From positions 310,001 through 374,000 of the forward strand of contig JBBAEN010000001.1 in the NCBI GenBank assembly GCA_041655955.1: a DNA stretch of 64,000 nt, in the 5' to 3' direction. Positions 15,580 to 23,597 of this stretch are shown here, in pieces. Each line of letters starts with the position of its first letter. Position 1 is the first letter of the stretch. The notes under the pieces were generated by a model. The model was not told the origin of the DNA. It saw only the letters and a list, made by a program, of their open reading frames with translations, and did not search any database. Position numbers and translations under genes: made by a program. Source of the stretch: Micavibrio_A sp041655955 (GTDB lineage: Bacteria > Pseudomonadota > Alphaproteobacteria > Micavibrionales > Micavibrionaceae).

Positions 15580-16704
15580 ATGTCCGGCTTGCTTAAAAAT
15601 ATTTTTGCGCGAAAAACGCGCACCAATCCATGGGATATAAAATTAAAGCCCCTTCGGGGGCGGAGCCTTGCGGAATGGCGCGACGGCATAAAGCGCAGCG
15701 ATGACGATCTAAGCGGCATAGGCCAGCAAAAGCTTTCTTCCGATTTGGATACGATTTTCTCCACACTGACGCGCTGCCCCAGCTTTCAAACGCTATGCTG
15801 CGACGACCCGTATATAGAAGATGTACCGGTCAGTCTGGAGCAAGGCATTCGTTATAAGGGTAATTATCACAGCGAAGGGCGCATTAGCCTCAGTCTTTTT
15901 TTTAGCTCCATGGGCTATTATGAATGGTCTGATATGCGGGGGAACTATACCCATGTCCTCGCCCATGAATACAGGCATGCGGCCCAGCATGGCAGGGGCG
16001 TGCTATATTTGCCCTTAACCGGACTGCCGGAACTTATTACCCAAAGCTATGTCGTTGAAGCCGACGCCAGGGCCTTTCAGCTAACGGTTGCGTGGGAGGC
16101 CGGACTGATGGGGGATGGCAGGGCTATCCTCTCGCTCAAGCATGACAAGGTGGAGTGCTATGATGCTTTTATCGGCGCCATACAAGACGATCCCGCTTCT
16201 TTCTATGACGGGCGGGCGCAGGACGCGGCCTTTAAACAGTGGTTTCTTGACGGGGATCTGCTCGCTCTATATGCCGGAACGGCATTAAGCTCCGTTGAAC
16301 GCATGCTTGAAATGCCATACGAGGCTATTCTGGGATGCGGGGGCGAAGGCGACGGCAACGGGCAGGGCGATAGCGCGGAACCCTATGAGGATGCGCAAAG
16401 CGCCGCCCGCCGGAAAAGACAAAGTTTCGCGCCGTCACCCGCAAGCATGGCCTATAGGCTCGATGATGATTTGCATATGGAGCGCGACTATTACCGGATT
16501 GACCGCACGGTGGAAGAGCGCGATTTCAGTCATTACCGGCCTTACTTGCCGGAAAAGCTTCTTGCGGCCATTGATACCGCCGACGCGGCCTATCAGGATT
16601 ATCTGACAGGGCTTCTTGATTATGCCGGGAAGATCGAGGGCCGTAAGCGCGCCAATGAACCTGAAATAGAAGCGGCCTTTCCCGCGCCTGTGCAAAGCTT
16701 ATGA
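15580..16704 (+). CDS. Putative HExxH-type metallopeptidase-like protein
   Basis: The 374-residue soluble protein has HEYRHAAQH at about residues 130-138, the HExxH form of a zincin active site. A later Glu-rich stretch VVEADARAFQLTVAWEAG could supply the third ligand, as in DUF6782-type putative peptidases; that family name is my tentative recollection. There is no signal peptide. The C-terminal third is charged and less ordered. The ATG at 15580 is preferred: an in-frame ATG at 15499 lies inside the tig terminator. The gene sits between tig and clpP, both protein-quality-control genes, but a link in function is only inferred. Confidence 0.6.
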   Translation: MSGLLKNIFARKTRTNPWDIKLKPLRGRSLAEWRDGIKRSDDDLSGIGQQKLSSDLDTIFSTLTRCPSFQTLCCDDPYIEDVPVSLEQGIRYKGNYHSEGRISLSLFFSSMGYYEWSDMRGNYTHVLAHEYRHAAQHGRGVLYLPLTGLPELITQSYVVEADARAFQLTVAWEAGLMGDGRAILSLKHDKVECYDAFIGAIQDDPASFYDGRAQDAAFKQWFLDGDLLALYAGTALSSVERMLEMPYEAILGCGGEGDGNGQGDSAEPYEDAQSAARRKRQSFAPSPASMAYRLDDDLHMERDYYRIDRTVEERDFSHYRPYLPEKLLAAIDTADAAYQDYLTGLLDYAGKIEGRKRANEPEIEAAFPAPVQSL

Positions 16705-16832
16705 AAACACCGGGCGCTCTGCCGCCGTCTTTTACCTACCCCCGGCGCATTTTCTTTTCCCCTTGAACTCTCGGCGGGCGGGCTATAGGTTTGTCATGTG
16801 ATTCAAACCTTTCAAAGAAAAGAACTCCCGTC

Positions 16833-17489
16833 ATGAGCATGTTTCCCAAAGGCATCGACCCTATTGAAATGTACAATAACTACCTTGTTCCGACTGTTAT
16901 CGAACAGACGAACAGGGGGGAGCGCGCCTTCGATATTTATTCGCGCCTCCTGAAAGAGCGCATTATTTTCCTGACCGGACAGGTTGAGGACGGCGTATCC
17001 AGCGTTATCTGCGCGCAGCTTTTGTTCCTTGAATCCGAAAACCCGACAAAGGATATTTCTTTCTATATCAATTCTCCGGGCGGCGTTGTGACATCGGGCA
17101 TGGCGATGTATGACACGATGCAATATATCAAGCCGGAAGTTTCGACCGTTTGTATCGGACAAGCCGCTTCCATGGGCTCGCTGCTCCTGACGGCGGGTGC
17201 CAAGGGCAAGCGGTTTGCGCTTCCCAATGCACGCATCATGGTTCACCAGCCGAGCGGCGGTGCGCAGGGACAGGCGACGGATATTGAAATCCAGGCGAAG
17301 GAAATCCTACGGCTTCGCGCGAACCTCAACAATATCTATGTCAAACATACGGGCCGCAAGCTCGCCGACATTGAAAAGGCGATGGAGCGCGATAATTTCA
17401 TGTCCGCCGAAGAGGCCAAGAAATTCGGCCTGATCGATGAAGTTGTGAATGAGCGCGCTGCGGTTGCGGGAGATGCCGATAAAAAATAG
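16833..17489 (+). CDS. clpP: ATP-dependent Clp protease proteolytic subunit
   Basis: ClpP forms the double-heptamer serine protease chamber fed by ClpX or ClpA. The catalytic Ser lies in GQAASMGSLLL (about residue 112), the His in ARIMVHQPSGG (about 137), and the Asp in the following segment. The N-terminal axial loop and the YINSPGG oxyanion segment are intact. At 218 aa it has normal length. The start at 16833 was chosen over 16791 because MSMFPKGIDP matches the usual short propeptide. TTGAAC/TATAGG with a 15-base spacer (16763-16789) is a possible promoter. Unusually, clpX does not follow. Confidence 0.95.
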   Translation: MSMFPKGIDPIEMYNNYLVPTVIEQTNRGERAFDIYSRLLKERIIFLTGQVEDGVSSVICAQLLFLESENPTKDISFYINSPGGVVTSGMAMYDTMQYIKPEVSTVCIGQAASMGSLLLTAGAKGKRFALPNARIMVHQPSGGAQGQATDIEIQAKEILRLRANLNNIYVKHTGRKLADIEKAMERDNFMSAEEAKKFGLIDEVVNERAAVAGDADKK

Positions 17490-17498
17490 GGATTTTAT

Positions 17499-17518
17499 CC
17501 GGCGAATTGCCGGTTTTT
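17499..17518 (+). terminator. Intrinsic terminator of clpP
   Basis: Stem CCGGC/GCCGG with loop GAATT, followed by TTTTT, 10 bases after the clpP stop. The short stem makes it moderate in strength. It implies clpP is not cotranscribed with the downstream genes. Confidence 0.65.
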
Positions 17519-17563
17519 AAGAAAAGCACCGTTTCTTTCAGCGTTTATTAACCGGCACATTCT

Positions 17564-17890
17564 ATGATCCCATTTATGGAGAATGTGTTCGTTCAGATCT
17601 ATCCCTTTGTTTTTATGATCGGGATAGCAGGCTATCTGCCCCAGATCTGCAAGCTTGTCAGGGACAGGGCAAGTGCGGACGGTATGGCGCTTTCCACATG
17701 GGCTATCTGGACTCTGACATGGATGATCAGCTTGGGCTACGGGATTACGAAGCTGCAGGATTTCATGTTCTGTGTCGTCGCCGGCATGAATATGGCGGCG
17801 CATTTGGCCATTATAGGAATCATTCTTTATCGCCGCCTTTGCGACGCCGCATCGGCATCCCGCATGCAGTTTATCCGTATCCGTTCATAG
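17564..17890 (+). CDS. Small PQ-loop / SemiSWEET-like membrane protein
   Basis: The 108-residue protein has three transmembrane helices and the Pro-Gln motif in helix 1 (GIAGYLPQICKLVRD). This fits the three-helix half-transporter fold of SemiSWEET and other PQ-loop proteins, which dimerise to make a small-solute pore. The second helix contains the matching WAIWTLTWMISLGYG. Substrate is unknown. Starts at 17564 and 17576 are both possible and neither has a good ribosome site. It occupies the place between clpP and lon where clpX is found in most alphaproteobacteria. Confidence 0.65.
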   Translation: MIPFMENVFVQIYPFVFMIGIAGYLPQICKLVRDRASADGMALSTWAIWTLTWMISLGYGITKLQDFMFCVVAGMNMAAHLAIIGIILYRRLCDAASASRMQFIRIRS

Positions 17891-17983
17891 GAAACCCGTT
17901 CGTGGAGCAGGCATCCGGCTGCCCGTTGCCCTGCCAGCTTGCTACAAGTTTCGGGGAAAAGGGCCGGGACAGGCCTTCCAACT

Positions 17984-18012
17984 CTTGAAATATTAGAAAA
18001 ACCGCACCATAT
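17984..18012 (+). promoter_or_regulatory. Putative heat-shock (sigma-32) promoter of lon
   Basis: CTTGAAA (17984-17990), a 14-base spacer and CACCATAT (18005-18012) match the RpoH consensus CTTGAAA / CCCCATNT at 14 of 15 positions counting N as matched. It lies about 65 bases before the lon start. Heat-shock control of lon is established in proteobacteria; the assignment here is by consensus. Confidence 0.6.
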
Positions 18013-18077
18013 CTTGTGCTAGAATAGGGTTTCGTGGCCTTTTTCGGGCGCCGGGGCGAAAAAATAGAGGAAATATC

Positions 18078-20486
18078 ATGATAAGTGCCAGCATTCAAAA
18101 CGTGTACGCGGTTCTGCCACTGCGCGACATCGTTGTCTTCCCCCATATGATTGTGCCGCTTTTTGTCGGGCGCGAAAAATCCGTCAAGGCGCTCGAAGCC
18201 GTCATGCTGGAATCCAAAAAGATTTTGCTGGTGACGCAAAAAACGCCGTCCGAGGACGATCCGACGGCGGACGACATCCACCGTATCGGCACGGTCGGAT
18301 CCATCCTCCAGCTTTTGAAACTGCCCGATGGCACGGTCAAGGTTCTGGTAGAAGGGCTTGAGCGCGTGGAAACCGAAAGATTCACGGACAAGACCGATTA
18401 TATCGAGGCGCAAGTGAAGCCGCTGCAAGACGATGCGGTCACGGGTGATGAGCTTGAAGCACTCGCGCGGGCCGTCGTCACGCAGTTCGAGCAATATGTG
18501 AAGCTCAACAAGAAAATCCCGCCCGAAGTCATCGTGTCCGTGAACCAGATCGACGAACCGTCGAAAATGGCGGATACGATAGCCTCGCATCTCTCGCTTA
18601 AAATCGAGGAAAAACAGGAATTGCTGGCCATCGCCAACAGCGCCGAGCGGCTTGAAAAAATCTACAGCTTTATGGAGGGCGAGATTGGCGTCCTTCAGGT
18701 CGAAAAACGCATCCGCAACCGCGTCAAGCGCCAGATGGAAAAGACCCAGCGCGAATATTACCTGAACGAACAAATGAAGGCGATCCAGAAGGAGCTGGGC
18801 GAGGGCGAAGACGGGCTTGACGAGCTTGGCGAGCTGGACAGGAAAATCGACGAAACGCGCCTGTCGAAAGAAGCGCGCGAAAAGGCGAAGGCCGAGCTGA
18901 AAAAACTCCGCCAGATGTCGCCCATGTCGGCGGAAGCCACGGTCGTGCGCAATTATCTCGACTGGATTTTATCGGTGCCGTGGGACAAACGCTCCCGCGT
19001 CAAGAAAGACATCAAGGCGGCGAAGAAAATCCTCGACGCCGACCATTACGGGCTTGAAAAGGTCAAGGAACGCATCCTTGAATATCTCGCCGTGCAGCAG
19101 CGTACGGGCAAGGTGAAAGGCTCCATCCTTTGCCTCGTCGGCCCGCCGGGGGTCGGTAAGACTTCGCTCGGCCAGTCGATTGCAAAGGCGACGAACCGCA
19201 ATTTCGTGCGGATGAGCCTTGGCGGCGTGCGCGACGAATCCGAAATACGCGGCCACCGCCGCACCTATATCGGCGCGATGCCCGGCAAGATCGTGCAGGG
19301 CATGAAAAAGGCGAAGACGTCGAACCCGCTCTTCCTGCTCGATGAAATCGACAAGCTCGGTTCCGACTGGCGCGGCGATCCGTCTTCGGCGCTGCTGGAG
19401 GTTCTCGATCCCGAACAGAACGAAAAATTCAACGATCACTATCTGGAACTGGATTATGACCTGTCCGATGTGATGTTCATCTGCACCGCCAACACGCTGC
19501 GCATGCCGCAGCCCTTGATGGACAGGATGGAGATCATCCGCCTCGGCGGCTATACCGAGGACGAGAAAATCCAGATTGTCCGCCAGCATTTAATCGACAA
19601 GCAAATGAAAGCGGCCGGGCTGAAGCGCGGCGAATTTACCATTAGCGACGCGGCGATCCGCGACCTTGTCCGCTATTACACGCGCGAGGCCGGCGTGCGT
19701 TCGCTGGAGCGCGAAATCGCCAATCTCTGCCGCAAGGCCATCAAGGACATATTGATGAAGGGCAAGACGAAAATCTCCGTGACGCCGGGCAATCTTGAAA
19801 AATACGCCGGCATCCGCAAATACCGCTTTGGCGAGGCGGACGAACAGGACAGGATCGGTATCGTCACCGGCCTTGCCTATACCGAATTCGGCGGCGATCT
19901 GCTCTCGATCGAGGCCGTTTCCATGCCGGGCAAGGATGGCAAGGTGACCACGACCGGCAACCTTAAAGACGTGATGAAAGAATCCATCACGGTTGCCGAA
20001 ATGCTTATCAAATCCCGCGCCGCCAAGTTTGGCATTGATTTTGACAAGCTGAAAGAAACCAGCATCCACGTCCACGTGCCGGAAGGGGCCACGCCCAAGG
20101 ACGGGCCTTCCGCCGGCGCTGCCATGACGACCGCGATTATCTCCGCCCTGACGGGGATCGAGGTGCGAAAGGATATTGCCATGACCGGCGAGATCAACCT
20201 GCGCGGCTACGTAACCGAAATCGGCGGGCTGAAGGAAAAGCTTCTTGCGGCCCTGCGTGGTGGAATACGGAAAGTGCTGATTCCCAAAGACAACGCCAAA
20301 GACCTGCCGGACATCCCCGACCGCGTAAAAAAGGGCCTTGAAATCGTTCCTGTCAACACGATTGAAGAGGTTCTGGGCCACGCGCTGGTGCGGATTCCGG
20401 AGCCTTTTGAGGAAGATTCCGGAAAAATCGCCGCAATATCGGCAGAATCCAAAGAAAATAAGGGATCAGACGTAATTCGGCATTGA
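18078..20486 (+). CDS. lon: ATP-dependent Lon protease
   Basis: Lon is a homohexameric AAA+ protease that degrades misfolded and regulatory proteins, including CcrM in Caulobacter. The N-terminal substrate domain (LPLRDIVVFPHMIVPLFVGR) is followed by the AAA module with Walker A GPPGVGKTSLGQSIA (about residue 355) and Walker B LFLLDEIDKLG. The C-terminal serine protease domain has catalytic Ser in DGPSAGAAM (about 678) and the Lys about 43 residues later in GGLKEKLLAA. Length (802 aa) is typical. A likely sigma-32 promoter precedes it and a structured 97-base element follows. Confidence 0.97.
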   Translation: MISASIQNVYAVLPLRDIVVFPHMIVPLFVGREKSVKALEAVMLESKKILLVTQKTPSEDDPTADDIHRIGTVGSILQLLKLPDGTVKVLVEGLERVETERFTDKTDYIEAQVKPLQDDAVTGDELEALARAVVTQFEQYVKLNKKIPPEVIVSVNQIDEPSKMADTIASHLSLKIEEKQELLAIANSAERLEKIYSFMEGEIGVLQVEKRIRNRVKRQMEKTQREYYLNEQMKAIQKELGEGEDGLDELGELDRKIDETRLSKEAREKAKAELKKLRQMSPMSAEATVVRNYLDWILSVPWDKRSRVKKDIKAAKKILDADHYGLEKVKERILEYLAVQQRTGKVKGSILCLVGPPGVGKTSLGQSIAKATNRNFVRMSLGGVRDESEIRGHRRTYIGAMPGKIVQGMKKAKTSNPLFLLDEIDKLGSDWRGDPSSALLEVLDPEQNEKFNDHYLELDYDLSDVMFICTANTLRMPQPLMDRMEIIRLGGYTEDEKIQIVRQHLIDKQMKAAGLKRGEFTISDAAIRDLVRYYTREAGVRSLEREIANLCRKAIKDILMKGKTKISVTPGNLEKYAGIRKYRFGEADEQDRIGIVTGLAYTEFGGDLLSIEAVSMPGKDGKVTTTGNLKDVMKESITVAEMLIKSRAAKFGIDFDKLKETSIHVHVPEGATPKDGPSAGAAMTTAIISALTGIEVRKDIAMTGEINLRGYVTEIGGLKEKLLAALRGGIRKVLIPKDNAKDLPDIPDRVKKGLEIVPVNTIEEVLGHALVRIPEPFEEDSGKIAAISAESKENKGSDVIRH

Positions 20487-20496
20487 GTTTGGAGCC

Positions 20497-20593
20497 AAAA
20501 GCGCCTAGAACAGAATCGTTCGGAAAGCTCCCGAAACCCTAGGGTTTCAGCCATTTTGGCAGGGTATTCCGAAAGTATTTTCAAGGCGCTTTT
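20497..20593. repeat. Nested inverted-repeat element between lon and the HU gene
   Basis: The outer arms AAAAGCGCCT and AGGCGCTTTT (20497-20506, 20584-20593) are perfect 10-bp complements. The middle arms TTCGGAA and TTCCGAA (20519-20525, 20567-20573) are perfect 7-bp complements. The centre holds the 16-bp palindrome GAAACCCTAGGGTTTC (20533-20548) and a small hairpin GCCATTTTGGC. The arms are correctly nested, so a single long branched fold is possible on either strand. It may act as a bidirectional terminator, an RNA-processing site or a dispersed palindromic repeat. Confidence 0.6.
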
Positions 20594-20647
20594 ACACGGC
20601 TTTGAAAATTTTAATTATCGTTCAAACCATGCATAAGGGGATACCCA

Positions 20648-20923
20648 ATGAACAAAGCAGAACTCATCGAATATGTCGCAAAAGAAGCAGAACTGACCAA
20701 AGCCGATGCGCAAAAGGCAGTTGAAGCGGTATTCGGTGGCATCACGGCTACGCTGAAACAAGGCAATGAGTGCCGTTTCGTCGGTTTTGGCACGTTCGCC
20801 GTTTCCAACCGCGCAGCCACGACGGGCCGTAACCCGCGCACGGGCGAAGCCATCCAGATCCCGGCTTCCAAATCCGCGAAATTCAAGGCCGGTAAAGAGC
20901 TGAAAGACGCTGTAAACAAATAA
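20648..20923 (+). CDS. hup: DNA-binding protein HU (beta type)
   Basis: HU is a small histone-like dimer that bends DNA. The 91-residue sequence is full length: the N-terminal helices (MNKAELIEYVAKEAELTKADAQ), the strand GFGTFAVSNRAATTGRNPRTGE of the DNA-clamping arm with its conserved Arg and Pro, and the closing helix. The lon-hup order is common in proteobacteria. A strong terminator follows. Confidence 0.96.
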   Translation: MNKAELIEYVAKEAELTKADAQKAVEAVFGGITATLKQGNECRFVGFGTFAVSNRAATTGRNPRTGEAIQIPASKSAKFKAGKELKDAVNK

Positions 20924-20952
20924 CCCGCGCGGTTGTTTGGTAATGGAATTCA

Positions 20953-20987
20953 CAAGGCCCGGTTTTTTTGCCGGGCCTTGTTCTTTT
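20953..20987 (+). terminator. Intrinsic terminator of the HU gene
   Basis: Perfect 10-bp stem CAAGGCCCGG/CCGGGCCTTG (20953-20962, 20971-20980) with a T-rich loop, followed by TTCTTTT. Confidence 0.9.
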
Positions 20988-21037
20988 GGGCTTGAAAAAA
21001 GGGCAGGCAACGATTACAGATAACCGTCCTTTGGAAA

Positions 21038-21112
<75 letters not shown>

Positions 21113-21217
21113 TCCTTTTAACCTGTTGGCCCTGTTGGATTTTATGTCCACGGGCCAACATGGTAAAAACCTCCAAATAATCGGCTTGGCACACTATAGC
21201 CACACCGGAGGTTGGAA

Positions 21218-21620
21218 ATGGCAAGTATCCGCAAATGTAACGACAAACGCGAAGTCCAGATAAGACGCAAGGGCTTCTCCACAATCTGCAAATCCTTCCA
21301 CATGAAAACAGATGCTCAGGAATGGGCGCGATATATGGAGCAGAGAGCTGATAGACGCTCTTTTCCATATACGACACCAAGAAACTAGATGCAATCACCC
21401 TCAAGGCTCTCCTAGAGCGTTATATGGCCGAAGTTATCCCTCGGAAGAGAGTGAGGCAGAGCCTATCTTCCTAGACGTATTTATGCGGAGGGAAGCAAAG
21501 CTCTGCGCCATGCCATTATCCGGCATAATCGTGTCGCACTTCTGCATTTATCGCGATAAGCGAATGAAGACTGCAAAGGCTGTTACCGTGTGCAGGGAGT
21601 TAGGGCTTAGTGCTTCTTAG
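21218..21620 (+). pseudogene. Decayed tyrosine integrase, N-terminal part
   Basis: A good ribosome site (GGAGG) precedes the ATG. Frame 1 gives MASIRKCNDKREVQIRRKGF...FHMKTDAQEWARYME, the usual arm-binding start of phage integrases, but stops at 21386. A second frame continues it (YDTKKLDAITLKALLERYMAEVIP) until 21472. A third gives MPLSGIIVSHFCIYRDKRMKTAKAVTV to 21620, like the core-binding domain. The catalytic domain with the Arg-His-Arg-Tyr residues is missing. At least two frameshifts plus a 3' deletion make it non-functional. Position next to tRNA-Val fits integration there. Confidence 0.85.
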
Positions 21621-21748
21621 AACATGCGGATGCATGTGTTCGTGTTAATATGAGGAATGTGGTTGTGTAAACTTTTTGATTATATCCAATATTTCTAAGG
21701 TGATTAATTTATGCTTATACTTATTTATTCATAAGTACTGGGGGGAAG

Positions 21749-21922
21749 ATGGCACGAAGAAGCAGTGGTTGGACTATTGTTAAAGCAATAGCTAGGGACA
21801 TAGATAGGGCCAATAGGCAGCATCAGCGGATGGAAGCCTCTCAACAACGTGCTTTTCTGCGTGAACAAGAGCGTAGTGATCGTGAGTCGCGCAAAACCGC
21901 TTACTTTGATGAATGGTGGTAA
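21749..21922 (+). CDS. Small basic protein, 57 residues, probable mobile-element leftover
   Basis: The ATG is preceded by GGGGGGAAG, one of the best ribosome sites in the window. The product starts MARRSSGWTIVKAIARD and is rich in Arg, Gln and Glu, forming one probable long helix (RANRQHQRMEASQQRAFLREQERSDRE), ending FDEWW. Similar basic helical starts are seen on some restriction-endonuclease-like proteins of mobile elements, so this may be a truncated N-terminus. The surrounding 21113-22037 region, apart from the integrase remnant, is AT-rich and otherwise empty. Confidence 0.5.
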   Translation: MARRSSGWTIVKAIARDIDRANRQHQRMEASQQRAFLREQERSDRESRKTAYFDEWW

Positions 21923-22037
21923 CCTTATACACCTTTTGGAACGACATGGAAGAAAGGCAAGAATCAATCTGTCTGAGGCAAAGAAGATATTAAATGCATA
22001 AATGATGCGGGAAGCGGCGGAAAAGCGGGAATAAAAG

Positions 22038-22114
<77 letters not shown>

Positions 22115-22146
22115 GCAAGCAGCGATGCCGCAAAAGCGGCAGGCCG

Positions 22147-22458
22147 TTAGCTTGTAGCATTATCCTGCGGTGGAATGTAGCGGAAATTATCCGCATAATT
22201 GCGTGGCCTGATAATCCTGTCATGCGCGGGGGCGAGAGAATAAGCCCAGCCCTTTGCCTGCGCATAGGAAACAGCCTGTTCCGCCGTATCGAATTGCAGC
22301 CTGACCTGATTGGCCGTATCGCCGGACGCTGTCCAGCCCATGAGCGGCTCCGGCATGCGGGGCGTTTCCGCCTCATATTCCAGCACCCAGCGCTTTGTGC
22401 GCGCGAGGCCGGATTGCATGGTGTTTTTAGAGGGTCTGTAGATGCGGACTGTTTTCAT
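22147..22458 (-). CDS. NDUFS4-like accessory subunit of respiratory complex I
   Basis: The 103-residue protein matches the ETC complex I / NDUFS4 family: an N-terminal RIYRPSKNTMQSG segment, then PEPLMGWTASGDTANQVRLQFDTAEQAVSYAQAKGW. In alphaproteobacteria and mitochondria it is a peripheral-arm subunit that stabilises the NADH dehydrogenase module. It stands alone, outside any nuo cluster, as is common for this gene. Direction is opposite to the aquaporin gene downstream. Confidence 0.85.
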   Translation of the reverse strand: MKTVRIYRPSKNTMQSGLARTKRWVLEYEAETPRMPEPLMGWTASGDTANQVRLQFDTAEQAVSYAQAKGWAYSLAPAHDRIIRPRNYADNFRYIPPQDNATS

Positions 22459-22714
22459 GCAGTCGATTATAGGCGGTTTTACAGGGGCATTCCAATGGAT
22501 TTTGCGCCGCCGGAGGGCTGGGAAACGCGCCGGGGTTTAGCAGGAGCTTATTGCGGCGCAGCTTGAGGAAAGCCGTATCCCGTGAGAGTCTTTCATGGCC
22601 GAGTCACGCTCGGCGGCGGGACGGGAAGGGATGGTTCTTTCCTGTTTTGCCCCGGTTCCTGTTATTCCACCAAAGCCGGACAATCCATAAACGCATAGAA
22701 GAAGGATAAAAACG

Positions 22715-23443
22715 ATGGGACTGAGAAAGTTGATGATGGCGGAGATGCTGGGCACGGCCTGGCTTGTCCTTGGCGGCTGCGGCGCGGCTGTTTTTGCGGC
22801 GGCGTATCCCGAACTTGGCATAGGGTTTTTGGGCGTCGCCCTGGCCTTCGGCTTAACGGTTGTCGGCGGGGCCTATGCTTTGGGCCATATTTCCGGCGCG
22901 CATTTCAATCCGGCGGTCACGCTGGGCTTGCTCGCTGCGGGCAGGATGGAGCTTCGCCTTGCGCTCCCCTATATCGCCGCACAGGTCGTCGGCGGCATTA
23001 TCGGCGCGGGCATTATCTATATGATCGCAACGGGCAAGGCCGGTTTTGACGTTACGGCGGGGTTTGCGACTAACGGCTATGGCGAGCATTCTCCGGGCGG
23101 TTACGGGCTTCAGGCGGCCTTTACGGCGGAGGCAGTGCTGACCTTCTTCTTCCTGTTCGTCATCCTTGGGGCGACATCCAGCCGCGCACCGGCCTCTATG
23201 GCGCCGCTGGCCATCGGTTTGACGCTTACGCTCATCCACCTTATCTGCATCCCGATCACCAATACTTCCGTCAATCCGGCGCGCAGTACAGCCGTTGCCG
23301 TGTTTCAGGGCGGCTGGGCGGTAGAGCAGCTCTGGCTGTTCTGGGTTGCGCCTCTCCTCGGCGGGGCGCTGGCCGGGTTCATGGATCGCTGCTGCAATAG
23401 CTGCTGCTCCAGCGAGGGCGGCTGCGGCTGTTCTTCCAAATAA
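22715..23443 (+). CDS. aqpZ: Aquaporin (MIP family) with Cys-rich C-terminal tail
   Basis: The 242-residue channel has six helices and both half-helix motifs, HFNPAVTLG (about 66) and SVNPARSTAV (about 188), so the pore is complete. Arg after the second NPA is the selectivity-filter residue, and the overall pattern fits a water-selective AqpZ. AAGGA precedes the ATG. The last 17 residues (CCNSCCSSEGGCGCSSK) hold six cysteines and are not part of the channel fold. The tail would be cytosolic and could bind metal or form disulfides; no such tail is usual for AqpZ. A terminator follows. Confidence 0.9.
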   Translation: MGLRKLMMAEMLGTAWLVLGGCGAAVFAAAYPELGIGFLGVALAFGLTVVGGAYALGHISGAHFNPAVTLGLLAAGRMELRLALPYIAAQVVGGIIGAGIIYMIATGKAGFDVTAGFATNGYGEHSPGGYGLQAAFTAEAVLTFFFLFVILGATSSRAPASMAPLAIGLTLTLIHLICIPITNTSVNPARSTAVAVFQGGWAVEQLWLFWVAPLLGGALAGFMDRCCNSCCSSEGGCGCSSK

Positions 23444-23490
23444 GGCCAAGGGCCGCGGCAGGCATTGAATGCAGCAGGCCTTGAATAACG

Positions 23491-23519
23491 AAACCCCGCC
23501 ATAACAAGCGGGGTTTTTT
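23491..23519 (+). terminator. Intrinsic terminator of the aquaporin gene
   Basis: Stem AAACCCCGC/GCGGGGTTT (23491-23499, 23508-23516) with an 8-base loop, running into a T-tract. Confidence 0.85.
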
Positions 23520-23560
23520 ATAGCGGCTTATCGGGAACGGGGCCGCCTTGGCGAATGCGC

Positions 23561-23597
23561 CAAAAAAAAAGGTCCGGAGAACCGAAGTTCCCCGGAC
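23561..23597 (-). terminator. Intrinsic terminator on the minus strand, no nearby gene
   Basis: Arms GTCCGGAGAAC and GTTCCCCGGAC (23572-23582, 23587-23597) pair with one A-C mismatch around a CGAA loop. On the minus strand the hairpin is followed by nine T residues (the A-tract at 23562-23570). The nearest minus-strand gene, the sulfurtransferase, ends about 330 bases away, so this may end a long 3' UTR or a separate small RNA. Confidence 0.65.
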
